Part shown: positions 1 to 9,692 of the stretch, one piece after another
How positions within the stretch are numbered: position 1 is the stretch's first letter
Layout: each line of letters opens with the position of its first letter
From: Bacteroidales bacterium UBA3143
GTDB lineage: Bacteria > Bacteroidota > Bacteroidia > Bacteroidales > Dysgonomonadaceae
Assembly (NCBI GenBank): GCA_002364735.1
Contig: DEZB01000071.1
Span: 29,889 to 93,888, forward strand
Direction of reading: 5' to 3'
DNA: 64,000 bases
The notes under the pieces: generated by a model
The model's database searches: none
Told to the model about the DNA's origin: nothing
The model's input: only the letters and a program-made list of their open reading frames with translations
Translations under genes and position numbers: made by a program

Positions 1-359
1 CAATCGATTTTTTGTGATATTGTCACGAACAAAAACGCCACAAACTGATTTTTTACGATTTTTGCCATGAACAAATGTGGCACCAATCAATTGTTTATGT
101 TTTCTTCAATTTACAAAAGGAGCAAAAAATTGGTTTTTATGATTTTGTCTTCCAATTATGAGAGAAAATATGATTTTGTCTTAATAAAGTGTATAGAACA
201 AACTTGAAAAGTTTGGATTTTTAGTAAAAACAACCAGAAGTCCATGCATAAATAATGCCCAGAGGAAGGGGGAAGTATTTACACACTTTAGAGGAAACTG
301 CCAAGTTGATACTTATATAGTTTATGATATATAGTCTATTTGATATTATAGATAATAAG
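1..359. other. AT-rich gene-free left edge with 41-bp direct repeat
   Basis: No credible gene is visible. An imperfect direct repeat starts with GATTTTTT at 6 and again at 47, a 41-bp step; both copies continue into a CACGAACAAA or CATGAACAAA stretch. Small inverted repeats are present: GTGA/TCAC centred near 20, GCCA/TGGC at 64-81, and AATTGG/CCAATT at 128-157. The sequence TATGATTTTGTCTT occurs at 138 and 169. The period matches the longer arrays elsewhere in the window, so this may be the end of another one, cut by the window edge. Confidence 0.4.
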
Positions 360-2006
360 TTATTTCTTTCTTATTTCTGCTCTTTTAATTTTTCCACTTA
401 TTGTTTTGGGAAGTGCATCTACAAATTCAATAATACGTGGATATTTATAAGGTGCTGTAATCTTTTTGGTATGGTCTTGTAATTCTTTTATCAAAGCTTC
501 TTTATCAAAATTCTTGTAATTGCCATTCAATACAACTGTTGCTTTAATAATTTGACCCCTTATTTCATCTGGAACTCCAGTTATTGCACATTCAACAACA
601 GCAGGGTGAGTTAATATGGCACTCTCCACTTCAAATGGACCAATTCGATAACCTGAACTCTTAATTACATCGTCTGATCGTCCTTCGAACCAGTAATATC
701 CATCTTGATCTCTCCAAGCCATATCGCCTGTTCTGTATATGTTATTGCTATAGACAGAACGTGTTAACTCTTCGTCTTTATAGTATCCCATAAACAATCC
801 TAATGGAATAGACTTATTAGTCCTAAATACTACCTCACCTGTCTCTCCATCTTCTACTGAACGGCCATCCGAGTCAATCAAATCCATATCATAAGTAGGA
901 TTGGGAACACCCATCGACCCGGGTACTGGTTTCATCCAAGGAAATGTTATAATGGTAGCTGTTGTTTCTGTTTGTCCAAAAGCTTCACGAATCATCAATC
1001 CTGTTGCATTTTGAAACTCATCAAATACAGATGGGTTCAAAGCCTCACCAGCAGTAGTAACATACTCTAATGAAGATAGGTCATATTTTGACAAATCTTC
1101 TTTAATAAGAAACCGGTATACAGTTGGAGGCGCACAGAAAGAGGTAACCTTGTAGTCGGCCATCAATTGAAGCATCTCTTCGGGCACAAACCTTTCATGG
1201 TCGTAAACCATAATTTCAGCACCCACAATCATTTGTCCGTATAGTTTTCCCCAAACAGCTTTTCCCCAACCAGTATCAGCTACAGTAAGGTGAAGACTAT
1301 CCTCATGTAGGTTGTGCCAGTATTTGGCTGTAACAATATGTCCAAGTGGATATACAAAGTTGTGAATTACCATTTTTGGTTCTCCCGTAGTGCCCGATGT
1401 AAAGTACAATAGCATTATATCATCATTGTTATTCACATGCGCGGGACGCACAAATTTGGGCGCATTGATTAGGCCTTCTTCAAAACTGCTCCATCCTTTC
1501 TTGTCTGTTTCACCACAGCATATTTTGATTTCAACACTTGGTGACTCAATTAATGACTCATCTACATGCGATAGGACTAAATCATCGTCAACTGCTATGA
1601 TTGCTTTAATGTTAGCAGCGTTGCTTCTATATATAATGTCTTTTTTTGTGAGTAAATGAGTGGCAGGAATTGCAATTGCTCCTATTTTATGTAATCCTAA
1701 AATAGCAAACCAAAATTGATACCTTCTTTTGAGAATAAGCATCACCATGTCACCCTTGTTTATACCCTCCTGCATAAAGAAAGAAGCTGCCTGATCGCTT
1801 CTCTCTTTTAGTTCCTTATAATTAATTCTTTTATGCTCCCCTTTGTCATTAACCCAGCATATAGCAATTTTATAAGGAGCTATTTTGGCCCATTCATCAA
1901 CAACATCGTAAGCAAAGTTGAAGTTATCTGGAACATTTACTCTATAATTTTCAGAGAAGTCCTCTGTGGAATTAAATGTAGTTTGATTTAAAAATTTATT
2001 GATCAT
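360..2006 (-). CDS. AMP-dependent acyl-CoA synthetase (acetyl-/medium-chain type)
   Basis: A 548-residue adenylate-forming enzyme that would activate a carboxylic acid to acyl-AMP and then acyl-CoA in the cytoplasm. The AMP-binding P-loop-like motif YFTSGTTGEPK lies near residue 205, the GQTETT motif near 345, the YRTGD motif near 425, and the C-terminal PKTISGKIKRAEIR carries the conserved catalytic lysine. Length and motifs fit the acetyl-CoA synthetase-like/medium-chain acyl-CoA synthetase group; the acyl substrate cannot be read from sequence. It lies 20 bp downstream of an XRE-cupin regulator gene on the same strand, so the two are probably co-transcribed and the regulator probably responds to a related metabolite (inference). 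Confidence 0.9.
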   Translation of the reverse strand: MINKFLNQTTFNSTEDFSENYRVNVPDNFNFAYDVVDEWAKIAPYKIAICWVNDKGEHKRINYKELKERSDQAASFFMQEGINKGDMVMLILKRRYQFWFAILGLHKIGAIAIPATHLLTKKDIIYRSNAANIKAIIAVDDDLVLSHVDESLIESPSVEIKICCGETDKKGWSSFEEGLINAPKFVRPAHVNNNDDIMLLYFTSGTTGEPKMVIHNFVYPLGHIVTAKYWHNLHEDSLHLTVADTGWGKAVWGKLYGQMIVGAEIMVYDHERFVPEEMLQLMADYKVTSFCAPPTVYRFLIKEDLSKYDLSSLEYVTTAGEALNPSVFDEFQNATGLMIREAFGQTETTATIITFPWMKPVPGSMGVPNPTYDMDLIDSDGRSVEDGETGEVVFRTNKSIPLGLFMGYYKDEELTRSVYSNNIYRTGDMAWRDQDGYYWFEGRSDDVIKSSGYRIGPFEVESAILTHPAVVECAITGVPDEIRGQIIKATVVLNGNYKNFDKEALIKELQDHTKKITAPYKYPRIIEFVDALPKTISGKIKRAEIRKK

Positions 2007-2026
2007 ATTTAGATTTGTCTCTTTTA

Positions 2027-2581
2027 CTATAAAATAACTGCTAAAAATTTTACTGGTTTACCATCCATTGGTTGCATACAGTGCGGTTTTGATGAGTCGA
2101 AATAGATGCTGTCACCTTCATTCAGAATAAACTCTTTACTATCAATAAAAAGCTTCATTTTACCTTTCAGAACCATATTAAATTCTTGTCCACCGTGTGT
2201 GCTTGTATGCAACGGCAATTCTGCAACTCGAGGCTCTATGGTTACTTCAAACACCTCCGCCTTTCTGTTATTAAAGCCTCCAGCCAATGTTTGATATTTG
2301 TATCTCTCCACCCTGTTTATCGATAAACCTTTGCCTTTACGAGTTATAAAATAACTGCTCATTTTAGGTTCATCATCAAACATTAGAACGGAAGTATCAA
2401 TATTAAACTCTTCAGATATCTTTCTCATTATACTGATGGTCATGTCTTTTTCACCATTCTCGTATTTAATGTAATCTTGAATGGGAATATCACAAGATGC
2501 AGCAAATGCTTCTTTTGTCATGTCCAAAGATTCTCGCAAGCCTTGTAGCCTGAGGCCGATTTGTTTTATTATGTTGCTCAT
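2027..2581 (-). CDS. XRE-family regulator with C-terminal cupin domain
   Basis: 184 residues. An N-terminal helix-turn-helix of the XRE type (about residues 8-65, IGLRLQGLRESLDMTKEAFA) is followed by a small beta-barrel cupin domain (about 110-184, with LPLHTSTHGGQEFNMVLKG and GDSIYFDSSKPH supplying the His/Glu positions of cupin motifs 1 and 2). This architecture is a known class of one-component regulators in which the cupin binds a ligand. It sits directly upstream of the acyl-CoA synthetase gene and probably controls that operon. The ATG at 2581 is the natural start because the HTH begins right after it. Confidence 0.88.
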   Translation of the reverse strand: MSNIIKQIGLRLQGLRESLDMTKEAFAASCDIPIQDYIKYENGEKDMTISIMRKISEEFNIDTSVLMFDDEPKMSSYFITRKGKGLSINRVERYKYQTLAGGFNNRKAEVFEVTIEPRVAELPLHTSTHGGQEFNMVLKGKMKLFIDSKEFILNEGDSIYFDSSKPHCMQPMDGKPVKFLAVIL

Positions 2582-2655
2582 TGTATGATTGTTTTTAAAA
2601 TTTAAAACGTTCCGAATGTATAAAATTTAATCTTCACTTCATAGGAAGATGGAAA

Positions 2656-4065
2656 TTACTTCCCAATGCAAAACTTCGAAAAGATGTTACCCAAAATCTC
2701 ATCAGTCGAAATATGTCCTGATATTTCGCCAAGGTGAAACATGCACTCACGAATATCTTGTGCCAGAAAGTCGTGCGATATCCCGATATCCAAACCTTCA
2801 CGTACACGCACAATGGCCTCAAGTGCTTTAACGAGTGCTTGGTAGTGGCGCATATTGGTGACAATTACATCGGCTTCGCCAATGGAGGGGATGTGTGCGG
2901 CTTTAACAAGTAAGCTTTGGAGTGCATCAACATTGTCTTGCTTCTTTGCAGAAATAAAAAGACGATCGGCTGCTAACTCATTCAAAAGTTTATTCTTGCT
3001 TTGCAACTCTTCCTGCGACAGTAAGTCGGCTTTGTTGAACAACAGAAGGGTATGTTTATCCTTTAGTTTAGGGGCAATCAGTTCTGCTAATTCTTTTATT
3101 TTTGCATCGGCTGTTGTGAGGTCTATTACCCATATAACAATTGATGCTTGTTCAATCTTTTGATAGGTACGCTCTATGCCCATCATTTCTATGGCATCAA
3201 CAGTGTGACGAATGCCTGCAGTATCAATAAAACGGAACGATATACCTTGAATGTTAATAACATCTTCAATCACATCGCGCGTAGTGCCATGTATGTCCGA
3301 AACAATTGCTTTCTCTTCGTCCAACAACAGATTAAGCAGTGTAGATTTGCCAGCATTGGTTTCGCCAATGATAGCTACAGGTATGCCGTTCTTTATAACA
3401 TTGCCCAAACTAAACGATTTTGCCAATCTTTCTATTTCAGTTTGTACCTGACTTGTTAGCTCATATAGCTTGTCACGATTGGCAAACTCCACATCTTCTT
3501 CTGAAAAATCAAGTTCCAGCTCTATCAATGATGCAAATTGTAAAAGCGTATCTCGCAGTTGTGCAATTTTTGTGGTGAAACCACCTCGCATTTGATTCAA
3601 TGACACCTTGTGTGAAGTGGCCGAGGTAGATGCAATAAGATCGGCAACAGCTTCCGCTTGCGACAAATCGAATTTGCCATTGGTGAAAGCACGACGGGTA
3701 AATTCGCCCGCTTCAGCCATACGTGCTCCTGCATGAATCAATATCTCCATGAGCTTTTGTTGTATATAAACAGAGCCATGACATGCTATTTCTATACTCT
3801 CTTCTCCTGTGAAAGAGTGCGGAGCATGAAATACGGTAATCAACACTTCGTCTAAAACGGTTTTGTTATCCATCAGCTTCCCAAAATGAACTGTGTAGGG
3901 TTGCTGATTGATCAATTTCTTATTGTTGGGCGATTCAAACAATTGATCGACCAGTGCTATGCTTCCGTGTCCTGACAAACGGACAATAGCAATGGCTCCC
4001 ATGCCAGGAGCTGTTGATATGGCGCATATTATGTCGTTCGTTATTTGATTGCTTATTTTAATCAT
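2656..4065 (-). CDS. mnmE: tRNA modification GTPase MnmE
   Basis: 469 residues, typical for the family. With MnmG it installs the 5-carboxymethylaminomethyl group on U34 of several tRNAs. The N-terminal folate-binding domain (about 1-125) begins ICAISTAPGMGAIAIVRLSG. The inserted G domain (about 220-375) carries G1 GETNAGKST, G3 DTAGIR and G4 NKAD. The C-terminal helical domain ends in the diagnostic FCIGK, whose cysteine is required for modification. G1 reads GETNAGKS where GEPNAGKS is commoner, a conservative change. It is followed on the same strand by the XRE-cupin gene with 74 bp between them. The next gene upstream is the TGS/uridine kinase-like gene. Confidence 0.97.
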   Translation of the reverse strand: MIKISNQITNDIICAISTAPGMGAIAIVRLSGHGSIALVDQLFESPNNKKLINQQPYTVHFGKLMDNKTVLDEVLITVFHAPHSFTGEESIEIACHGSVYIQQKLMEILIHAGARMAEAGEFTRRAFTNGKFDLSQAEAVADLIASTSATSHKVSLNQMRGGFTTKIAQLRDTLLQFASLIELELDFSEEDVEFANRDKLYELTSQVQTEIERLAKSFSLGNVIKNGIPVAIIGETNAGKSTLLNLLLDEEKAIVSDIHGTTRDVIEDVINIQGISFRFIDTAGIRHTVDAIEMMGIERTYQKIEQASIVIWVIDLTTADAKIKELAELIAPKLKDKHTLLLFNKADLLSQEELQSKNKLLNELAADRLFISAKKQDNVDALQSLLVKAAHIPSIGEADVIVTNMRHYQALVKALEAIVRVREGLDIGISHDFLAQDIRECMFHLGEISGHISTDEILGNIFSKFCIGK

Positions 4066-4098
4066 AGTTGAGAAATAGAGTTGTAAATTGAAAATAAG

Positions 4099-5775
4099 TT
4101 AGTACCTAAAACTGCTACCGCCAACAAACTCACGCAACAATGATGTTGGTGGCAGTTCTCTGTCAGTGATGTAATTGAAATAGGAAAGAAATTTCAACAA
4201 TCTGTATGCTTCTGCATACTCTGGTGCAGTGCGTGGCACTTGTTGTAATATGGGTTCAACATGTCTGCGTATAGCTCCTAACTCATAAATCATAGCTGAG
4301 TTAAACATCACATCGGCGTTTTCTTGATAAGGGAATATCCATTTATCCTCACCTCTTCTTACACTTTTCCATCGTGAAAGAGTATCCATAGCCGAGTAGC
4401 TTCTATATCTATAATCACGCGTCATGCGTCGTAACAGTCTATTATCTGATGCAGGTATCCAGTTGTGATTGTCCAACGAAATGGAAGTAAGTGCTGAAAC
4501 ATATACCATAAACTTCTTTTCGTCTGGTATATTGGCAGTAAGTTCTGGGTTCAAAGCATGAATTCCTTCTACAATAAGGACTGTATTTGGATCAATTTTC
4601 AATCTGTTGTCTTTGTATTCACGCTTACCCGTCGAAAAGTTATAAGATGGTTGTTCCACTTCCATACCTTGCATCAGAGCCAGCATATTTTCTTCAAAAA
4701 GCGGTAAATCTAAAGAGTAAAGAGATTCATAATCGAGTTCACCATTTTCATCTTTTGGAGTTTCCTCTCTGTTGACAAAGTAATCATCCAATGATATTCC
4801 AACAGGTTTAAGTTTATTTACTAATAATTGAATTTCTAAACGTTTCTTAAACGTGGTCTTCCCAGACGATGAAGGACCTGATATCAAAATTACTCGTACT
4901 CCTTCTTTATATCTTTCCGTGATTTGGGAAGCGATATCTCCAATTTGTTTTGCTTGATATGCCTCTGCTACTTGAATAACCTCTGATATGCGATTGTTCC
5001 TTTTGATTCTATTAAGGTCGCCAACATTGTCCAAGCTCGTCAATTTCAAGAATTCGAGGTCTTCACGGTATACATTAAGCAACTTGTCTTGTCTTACAAA
5101 CGACTCTAACCTATCAGGAGTTTCTCTGTTGGGTATCATCAATAAATATCCACCGTTGTATTGCATAATATCGAAGATGTTGATATAACCTGTAGAGGGT
5201 GTAAGACAACCATAAAAGTGATTCATGTAACCATCCAGCAAGAAGTAGCGTGAGTAAAGAAAATCGGATGTTTCAAGCAACAGTGCTTTGTCCTCCATTC
5301 GGTTTTCTCTGAAAAGCTTAACTACTTCTACTGTTTCTTTCTCTTTCGATATAAATGGGAGATCTGCAGCAACAATTTGGTGCATTTTTTCTCGAATTTC
5401 ATTTAACTGATTGGGTGTTACTTTCCCCAATTCTCCATCAATTTCGATGTGAAAGAAATATCCTTTCGAAACAGCATGCTCTATGTAAGTTGTGGCATGG
5501 GGAAGAACATCGTTTACTGCTTTTGCCAATATAAAACATAGTGAACGAACGTAGGTGCGCATTGCAGATTGCGAAGTGATATCAACAAACTCCACCAGTT
5601 TAGGTCTATATACTTTATAGGCTAATGATTCCGTCCTATTATTCACTTTAGCATTCGTTATGAGATAAGGCATTTTGAAATCAAAAATCTTAATAATGTC
5701 CACTAATGTAGAACCTATGGGAACGTGTTTTCGTTGTCCTGTATTTTTCAAATGTATTTCTACTGTATCAATCAT
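4099..5775 (-). CDS. TGS-domain nucleoside (uridine) kinase-like protein
   Basis: 558 residues. A TGS-like domain (about 1-60) and a threonyl-tRNA synthetase-like second domain (about 60-210, containing HATTYIEHAVSKG) precede a phosphoribulokinase/uridine kinase domain (about 285-480) with Walker A ISGPSSSGKTTF and the segment GISLDDYFVNR. This composite is widespread in Bacteroidota and Firmicutes and is annotated as a nucleoside kinase. It probably phosphorylates uridine or cytidine, but the role of the tRNA-synthetase-like part is not established. The gene is divergent from the phosphate transporter pair, with 87 bp between start codons. Confidence 0.85.
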   Translation of the reverse strand: MIDTVEIHLKNTGQRKHVPIGSTLVDIIKIFDFKMPYLITNAKVNNRTESLAYKVYRPKLVEFVDITSQSAMRTYVRSLCFILAKAVNDVLPHATTYIEHAVSKGYFFHIEIDGELGKVTPNQLNEIREKMHQIVAADLPFISKEKETVEVVKLFRENRMEDKALLLETSDFLYSRYFLLDGYMNHFYGCLTPSTGYINIFDIMQYNGGYLLMIPNRETPDRLESFVRQDKLLNVYREDLEFLKLTSLDNVGDLNRIKRNNRISEVIQVAEAYQAKQIGDIASQITERYKEGVRVILISGPSSSGKTTFKKRLEIQLLVNKLKPVGISLDDYFVNREETPKDENGELDYESLYSLDLPLFEENMLALMQGMEVEQPSYNFSTGKREYKDNRLKIDPNTVLIVEGIHALNPELTANIPDEKKFMVYVSALTSISLDNHNWIPASDNRLLRRMTRDYRYRSYSAMDTLSRWKSVRRGEDKWIFPYQENADVMFNSAMIYELGAIRRHVEPILQQVPRTAPEYAEAYRLLKFLSYFNYITDRELPPTSLLREFVGGSSFRY

Positions 5776-5827
5776 AATTATTTTCTTTGAATATGTATAT
5801 TTAGAAATTTCGAATTTGTTTTATATG

Positions 5828-5835
5828 TATATTTG
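5828..5835 (+). promoter_or_regulatory. Bacteroidota -7 box upstream of first Na/Pi gene
   Basis: TATATTTG matches the TAnnTTTG -7 consensus and lies 28 bp before the ATG at 5863. No clear -33 TTTG is seen at the ideal distance. Confidence 0.5.
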
Positions 5836-5862
5836 CTGACGAAATTACATTAATTTTTGAAC

Positions 5863-7674
5863 ATGGACTATACTTTTTTCGACTTTCTGAAACTCATCGG
5901 GTCTTTAGGCTTGTTTTTGTATGGGATGAAGATCATGAGTGAGGGCTTGCAGAAGATGGCGGGGGAACAGCTGAGAAACATCTTGGCAATAATGACAAAG
6001 AACCGTGTGATGGGTGTCCTCACAGGTGTTCTCGTAACCGCACTTATTCAATCTTCATCAGCCACAAGTGTTATGGTTGTAAGCTTTGTAAATGCTGGTT
6101 TGCTCTCACTTGCACAATCCATAGGTGTAATTATGGGTGCCAATATTGGTACTACAGTAACAGCATGGATGATATCCTTATTCGGTTTCGGCAAGTTCTC
6201 CATTAGTGCAATTTCAATTCCTCTTTTAGGAATTGGTCTTCCACTCATCTTTTCTGCCAAAAGCAAAAGGAAATCATTGGGTGAATTTATCTTCGGATTC
6301 GCATTTCTATTTTTGGGTTTGGATTACTTGAAAAACTCCATGCCCGATTTGCAAAACAACCCAGAGGTGCTTGCTTTTGTTGGTAACTATGCCAATATGG
6401 GGTTTGTCTCCACGCTTATTTTTCTCTTTATTGGTACAATACTCACCATCATTGTACAATCTTCGAGTGCCACGGTTGCCATCACGCTGATCATGTGTTC
6501 GCGTGGATGGATAGGATTTGAGTCCGCTGCGGCAATGATTATCGGTGAAAATATTGGTACAACCATTACAGCAAACCTTGCTGCTTTGTCAGCAAATGTT
6601 TCTGCAAAGCGTGCAGCATTTTCACATCTTCTCTTCAATGTGTTGGGAGTAATATGGATGCTTTTTGTCTTCAATCAGTTTGTAGATATGGTTGGAGGTT
6701 TTGTGCAGAATGTCTGGTCAGTTAACCCTTCAGGTATGATAGGATTTTTGGGTGAAATGTCTCCTGCAGACGTCACTCTTATCACATCATCTCCTACTGG
6801 AGAGTTAACAGCTGATTTGGCGGCGAAGCAAGAGTTGTATCACACCTACGAGCTTTCAACTTCTTATGGATTATCCCTTTTTCACACGTTATTTAATGTC
6901 ACCAATGTATTATTGATGATATGGTTTGTAAATTTATATGAGAAAATATGCAAGTGGGTTATAAAACCTAAAGCTGAAGAAGAGGGCGAAGAGTTTCAAT
7001 TGCAGTACATATCAACAGGAATGCTCTCAACTGCCGAATTGTCGATATTGCAAGCTGAGAAGGAGATGGAGGTTTATGCCCAGCGCACAAGGAGGATGTT
7101 TGAAATAGTTCAGAAACTCCCTGAGACGAAAGAAGAAGTGCAGTTTTTGAAGCTGTTTTCACGTATTGAGAAATACGAAGGTATTAGCGATCGTATGGAA
7201 GTAGAAATTGGTACATACTTAGGAAGAGTAGCTGAAGGAAGACTGAGTAATCAAAGTAAAGAAAAGATAAGAGCTATACTGCGTGGGGTAACCGAAATAG
7301 AAAGTGTTGCAGATTCATGTCATAACATTGCGCGCCATTATAAAAGGAAAATTACTGCAGATGTAACCTTTCCCGATGTTTTAAAAGAAAATATTTCAGC
7401 TATGTTTTCTCTTCTTGAAAAAGCATTTGATAAAATGGAGTTTGTTGTAAAAATACAACACGTTACACAATCTGATTTGCAATATAGTAAAGGAATAGAA
7501 GTTAGTGTAAACGAGATGCGAAATATGTTGAAAAGAAAAAATATTGAAGATGTAAACAGCAATTTATATCCTTATCAAACAGGAGTATTTTACATGGACA
7601 TAGTGTCTGAATGTGAACATATGGGTGATTATATTTTGAATGTCGTAGAATCAGTAAAACATCAACAAATATAG
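5863..7674 (+). CDS. Na/Pi cotransporter with PhoU-like C-terminus (copy 1)
   Basis: 603 residues from the ATG at 5863; a TTG two codons upstream is less likely because the paralogue at 7840 begins with the same MDYTFFDFLKLIGSLG. The membrane domain (about 1-370) has the two inverted Na_Pi_cotrans repeats, each with a QSSSAT signature (QSSSATSVMVVS and QSSSATVAITLI), plus GANIGTT and GENIGTT motifs. The C-terminal part (about 400-600) is a helical PhoU-like domain. The protein would move sodium and phosphate across the inner membrane (family knowledge). It is followed by a close paralogue 165 bp downstream. Confidence 0.92.
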   Translation: MDYTFFDFLKLIGSLGLFLYGMKIMSEGLQKMAGEQLRNILAIMTKNRVMGVLTGVLVTALIQSSSATSVMVVSFVNAGLLSLAQSIGVIMGANIGTTVTAWMISLFGFGKFSISAISIPLLGIGLPLIFSAKSKRKSLGEFIFGFAFLFLGLDYLKNSMPDLQNNPEVLAFVGNYANMGFVSTLIFLFIGTILTIIVQSSSATVAITLIMCSRGWIGFESAAAMIIGENIGTTITANLAALSANVSAKRAAFSHLLFNVLGVIWMLFVFNQFVDMVGGFVQNVWSVNPSGMIGFLGEMSPADVTLITSSPTGELTADLAAKQELYHTYELSTSYGLSLFHTLFNVTNVLLMIWFVNLYEKICKWVIKPKAEEEGEEFQLQYISTGMLSTAELSILQAEKEMEVYAQRTRRMFEIVQKLPETKEEVQFLKLFSRIEKYEGISDRMEVEIGTYLGRVAEGRLSNQSKEKIRAILRGVTEIESVADSCHNIARHYKRKITADVTFPDVLKENISAMFSLLEKAFDKMEFVVKIQHVTQSDLQYSKGIEVSVNEMRNMLKRKNIEDVNSNLYPYQTGVFYMDIVSECEHMGDYILNVVESVKHQQI

Positions 7675-7779
7675 ATGTTTAATTTTGTAAGTAAATACTT
7701 TTGCTTTGTCTTGTATATCTGCAGAAAGTTTAATTCCTAATTAACGAGCATGTTTTTAATTTGATATGATTAATATATA

Positions 7780-7810
7780 TTTGTGATTCGTTCAATTTGA
7801 AGTATATTTG
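7780..7810 (+). promoter_or_regulatory. Promoter for second Na/Pi gene (TTTG-N19-TATATTTG)
   Basis: TTTG at 7780-7783 and TATATTTG at 7803-7810, separated by 19 bp, match the Bacteroidota -33/-7 promoter consensus. The ATG of the next gene is 29 bp further on, so the second paralogue has its own promoter. Confidence 0.6.
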
Positions 7811-7839
7811 CCGTTGAAATAACGTTTATAATTACAAAT

Positions 7840-9651
7840 ATGGATTATACATTTTTCGACTTTCTTAAACTTATAGGGTCTTTAGGCTTGTTTCTATACG
7901 GAATGAAGATCATGAGCGAGGGCTTGCAGAAAATGGCAGGCGAACAGCTAAGAACTATCCTTGCCGCAATGACGAGAAATAGAGTTATGGGTGTTCTCAC
8001 TGGTATTCTCATAACGGCGCTAATTCAATCTTCGTCTGCTGCCAGTGTGATGGTAGTAAGTTTTGTGAATGCTGGTTTACTGACTTTGGCGCAGTCCATA
8101 GGCGTAATAATGGGGGCCAACATAGGGACAACCGTTACTGCATGGATGATCTCATTGTTCGGTTTTGGCAAGTTTTCAATTAGCATCATCTCTATACCCT
8201 TATTGGGAATTGGGCTTCCGCTGATATTTTCAGCAAAAAGCAAACGCAAATCATTAGGAGAGTTCATCTTCGGGTTTGCGTTTTTGTTTTTAGGATTAGA
8301 TTATCTGAAGGACTCTATGCCAGATTTGCAGAACAATCCAGAGGTGCTTGCATTTGTTAGCAACTTCTCTGATTTAGGCTTTCTTTCAACACTAATCTTT
8401 TTGCTTATCGGTACAGTTCTCACCATAATGGTACAATCTTCGAGTGCCACAGTAGCTCTCACGCTCATTATGTGTTCTCGAGGTTGGATAGGATTTGAGT
8501 CTGCTGCCGCAATGATTATGGGTGAAAATATAGGAACTACTATAACTGCTAATCTGGCTGCTTATACAGCAAACATTTCGGCTAAACGTGCTGCTTTTGC
8601 TCATCTTATGTTCAATATACTGGGTGTGATTTGGATGCTCTTCATATTTAAGTTTTTCACCAATATGGTTGCTGACATAGTAACCAATGTATGGGGAACT
8701 AATCCAACTGGGATGACTAACTTTATATCTACATTATCACTACAGGAGTTTAAAATGATTACAACCGAACCAGCATCAGCGTTAACAGGAGACTTAATAG
8801 TAAAACAAGATTTATATCATGCCTATGAAGCTACGACTTCTTATGGTTTGTCGCTGTTTCACACCATGTTTAATATAGGCAATGCCTTAATAATGGTATG
8901 GTTTGTAAACACCTACGAGAAAATATGCAAGTTTGTGATTAAGCCAAAGGCAGAGGAAGATGATGAAGAGTTCCAATTGCAATTTATTACTACTGGCATG
9001 CTTTCAACAGCAGAATTATCTATATTGCAAGCAGAGAAAGAGATGGAAGTCTACGCACGCAGAACCCGTAAAATGTACAAATTGGTGCAAAAATTGGCTG
9101 TGACTAAAGATGAACCCAAATTTGTAAAGCTTTTTGCAAGGGTAGAGAAGTACGAAGGCATTAGTGACCGCATGGAAGTTGAAATTGGGTCGTACTTGGG
9201 CAAAGTGGCTGAAGGAAGATTAAGTAATCAGAGTAAAGAAAGAATAAGAGCTATATTAAGGGGGGTGACCGAAATAGAAAGTGTTGCAGACTCTTGCCAC
9301 AATATGGCTCGCCATTATAAGCGTAAGTGGGAGGCGAAGACTGTTTTCCCTGACAACTTGAAAGAAAATATCAATATCATGTTTAGCTTAGTTGATAAAG
9401 CTTATGACAAGATGCAAGAGATACTGAAACTTCAAGAGGTATCAGACACTGACATGCTGGAAAGCCGCAACTACGAAAACAGATTGAACGAAATGCGTAA
9501 TATGCTTAAGCGCAAAAACATTGAAGACATCAATAACAATATATACGATTATCAAACGGGAGTCTTTTATACCGACATTGTTACTGAATGTGAGCACATG
9601 GGAGATTATATTATCAACGTTGTTGAGTCGGTGAAACATAAAAAGTTTTAA
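7840..9651 (+). CDS. Na/Pi cotransporter with PhoU-like C-terminus (copy 2)
   Basis: 603 residues, co-linear with the preceding gene from end to end and almost identical over the first 215 residues. QSSSAASVMVVS (where copy 1 has QSSSATS) and QSSSATVALTLI mark the two transport repeats. The regions that differ most are the loop at about 270-320 and the PhoU-like tail after 500. A tandem duplication is the simplest explanation. Divergence at synonymous sites is considerable, so it is not recent. The second copy may differ in affinity or regulation, since it carries its own promoter (inference). Confidence 0.92.
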   Translation: MDYTFFDFLKLIGSLGLFLYGMKIMSEGLQKMAGEQLRTILAAMTRNRVMGVLTGILITALIQSSSAASVMVVSFVNAGLLTLAQSIGVIMGANIGTTVTAWMISLFGFGKFSISIISIPLLGIGLPLIFSAKSKRKSLGEFIFGFAFLFLGLDYLKDSMPDLQNNPEVLAFVSNFSDLGFLSTLIFLLIGTVLTIMVQSSSATVALTLIMCSRGWIGFESAAAMIMGENIGTTITANLAAYTANISAKRAAFAHLMFNILGVIWMLFIFKFFTNMVADIVTNVWGTNPTGMTNFISTLSLQEFKMITTEPASALTGDLIVKQDLYHAYEATTSYGLSLFHTMFNIGNALIMVWFVNTYEKICKFVIKPKAEEDDEEFQLQFITTGMLSTAELSILQAEKEMEVYARRTRKMYKLVQKLAVTKDEPKFVKLFARVEKYEGISDRMEVEIGSYLGKVAEGRLSNQSKERIRAILRGVTEIESVADSCHNMARHYKRKWEAKTVFPDNLKENINIMFSLVDKAYDKMQEILKLQEVSDTDMLESRNYENRLNEMRNMLKRKNIEDINNNIYDYQTGVFYTDIVTECEHMGDYIINVVESVKHKKF

Positions 9652-9692
9652 GACTACAAAAGTATAATTTTTAAATACTTAAATTGTGTGTT

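Noticed and set aside
1390..1659. 89-residue plus-strand frame inside the acyl-CoA synthetase gene
   Set aside because: Antisense shadow of a well-supported gene.
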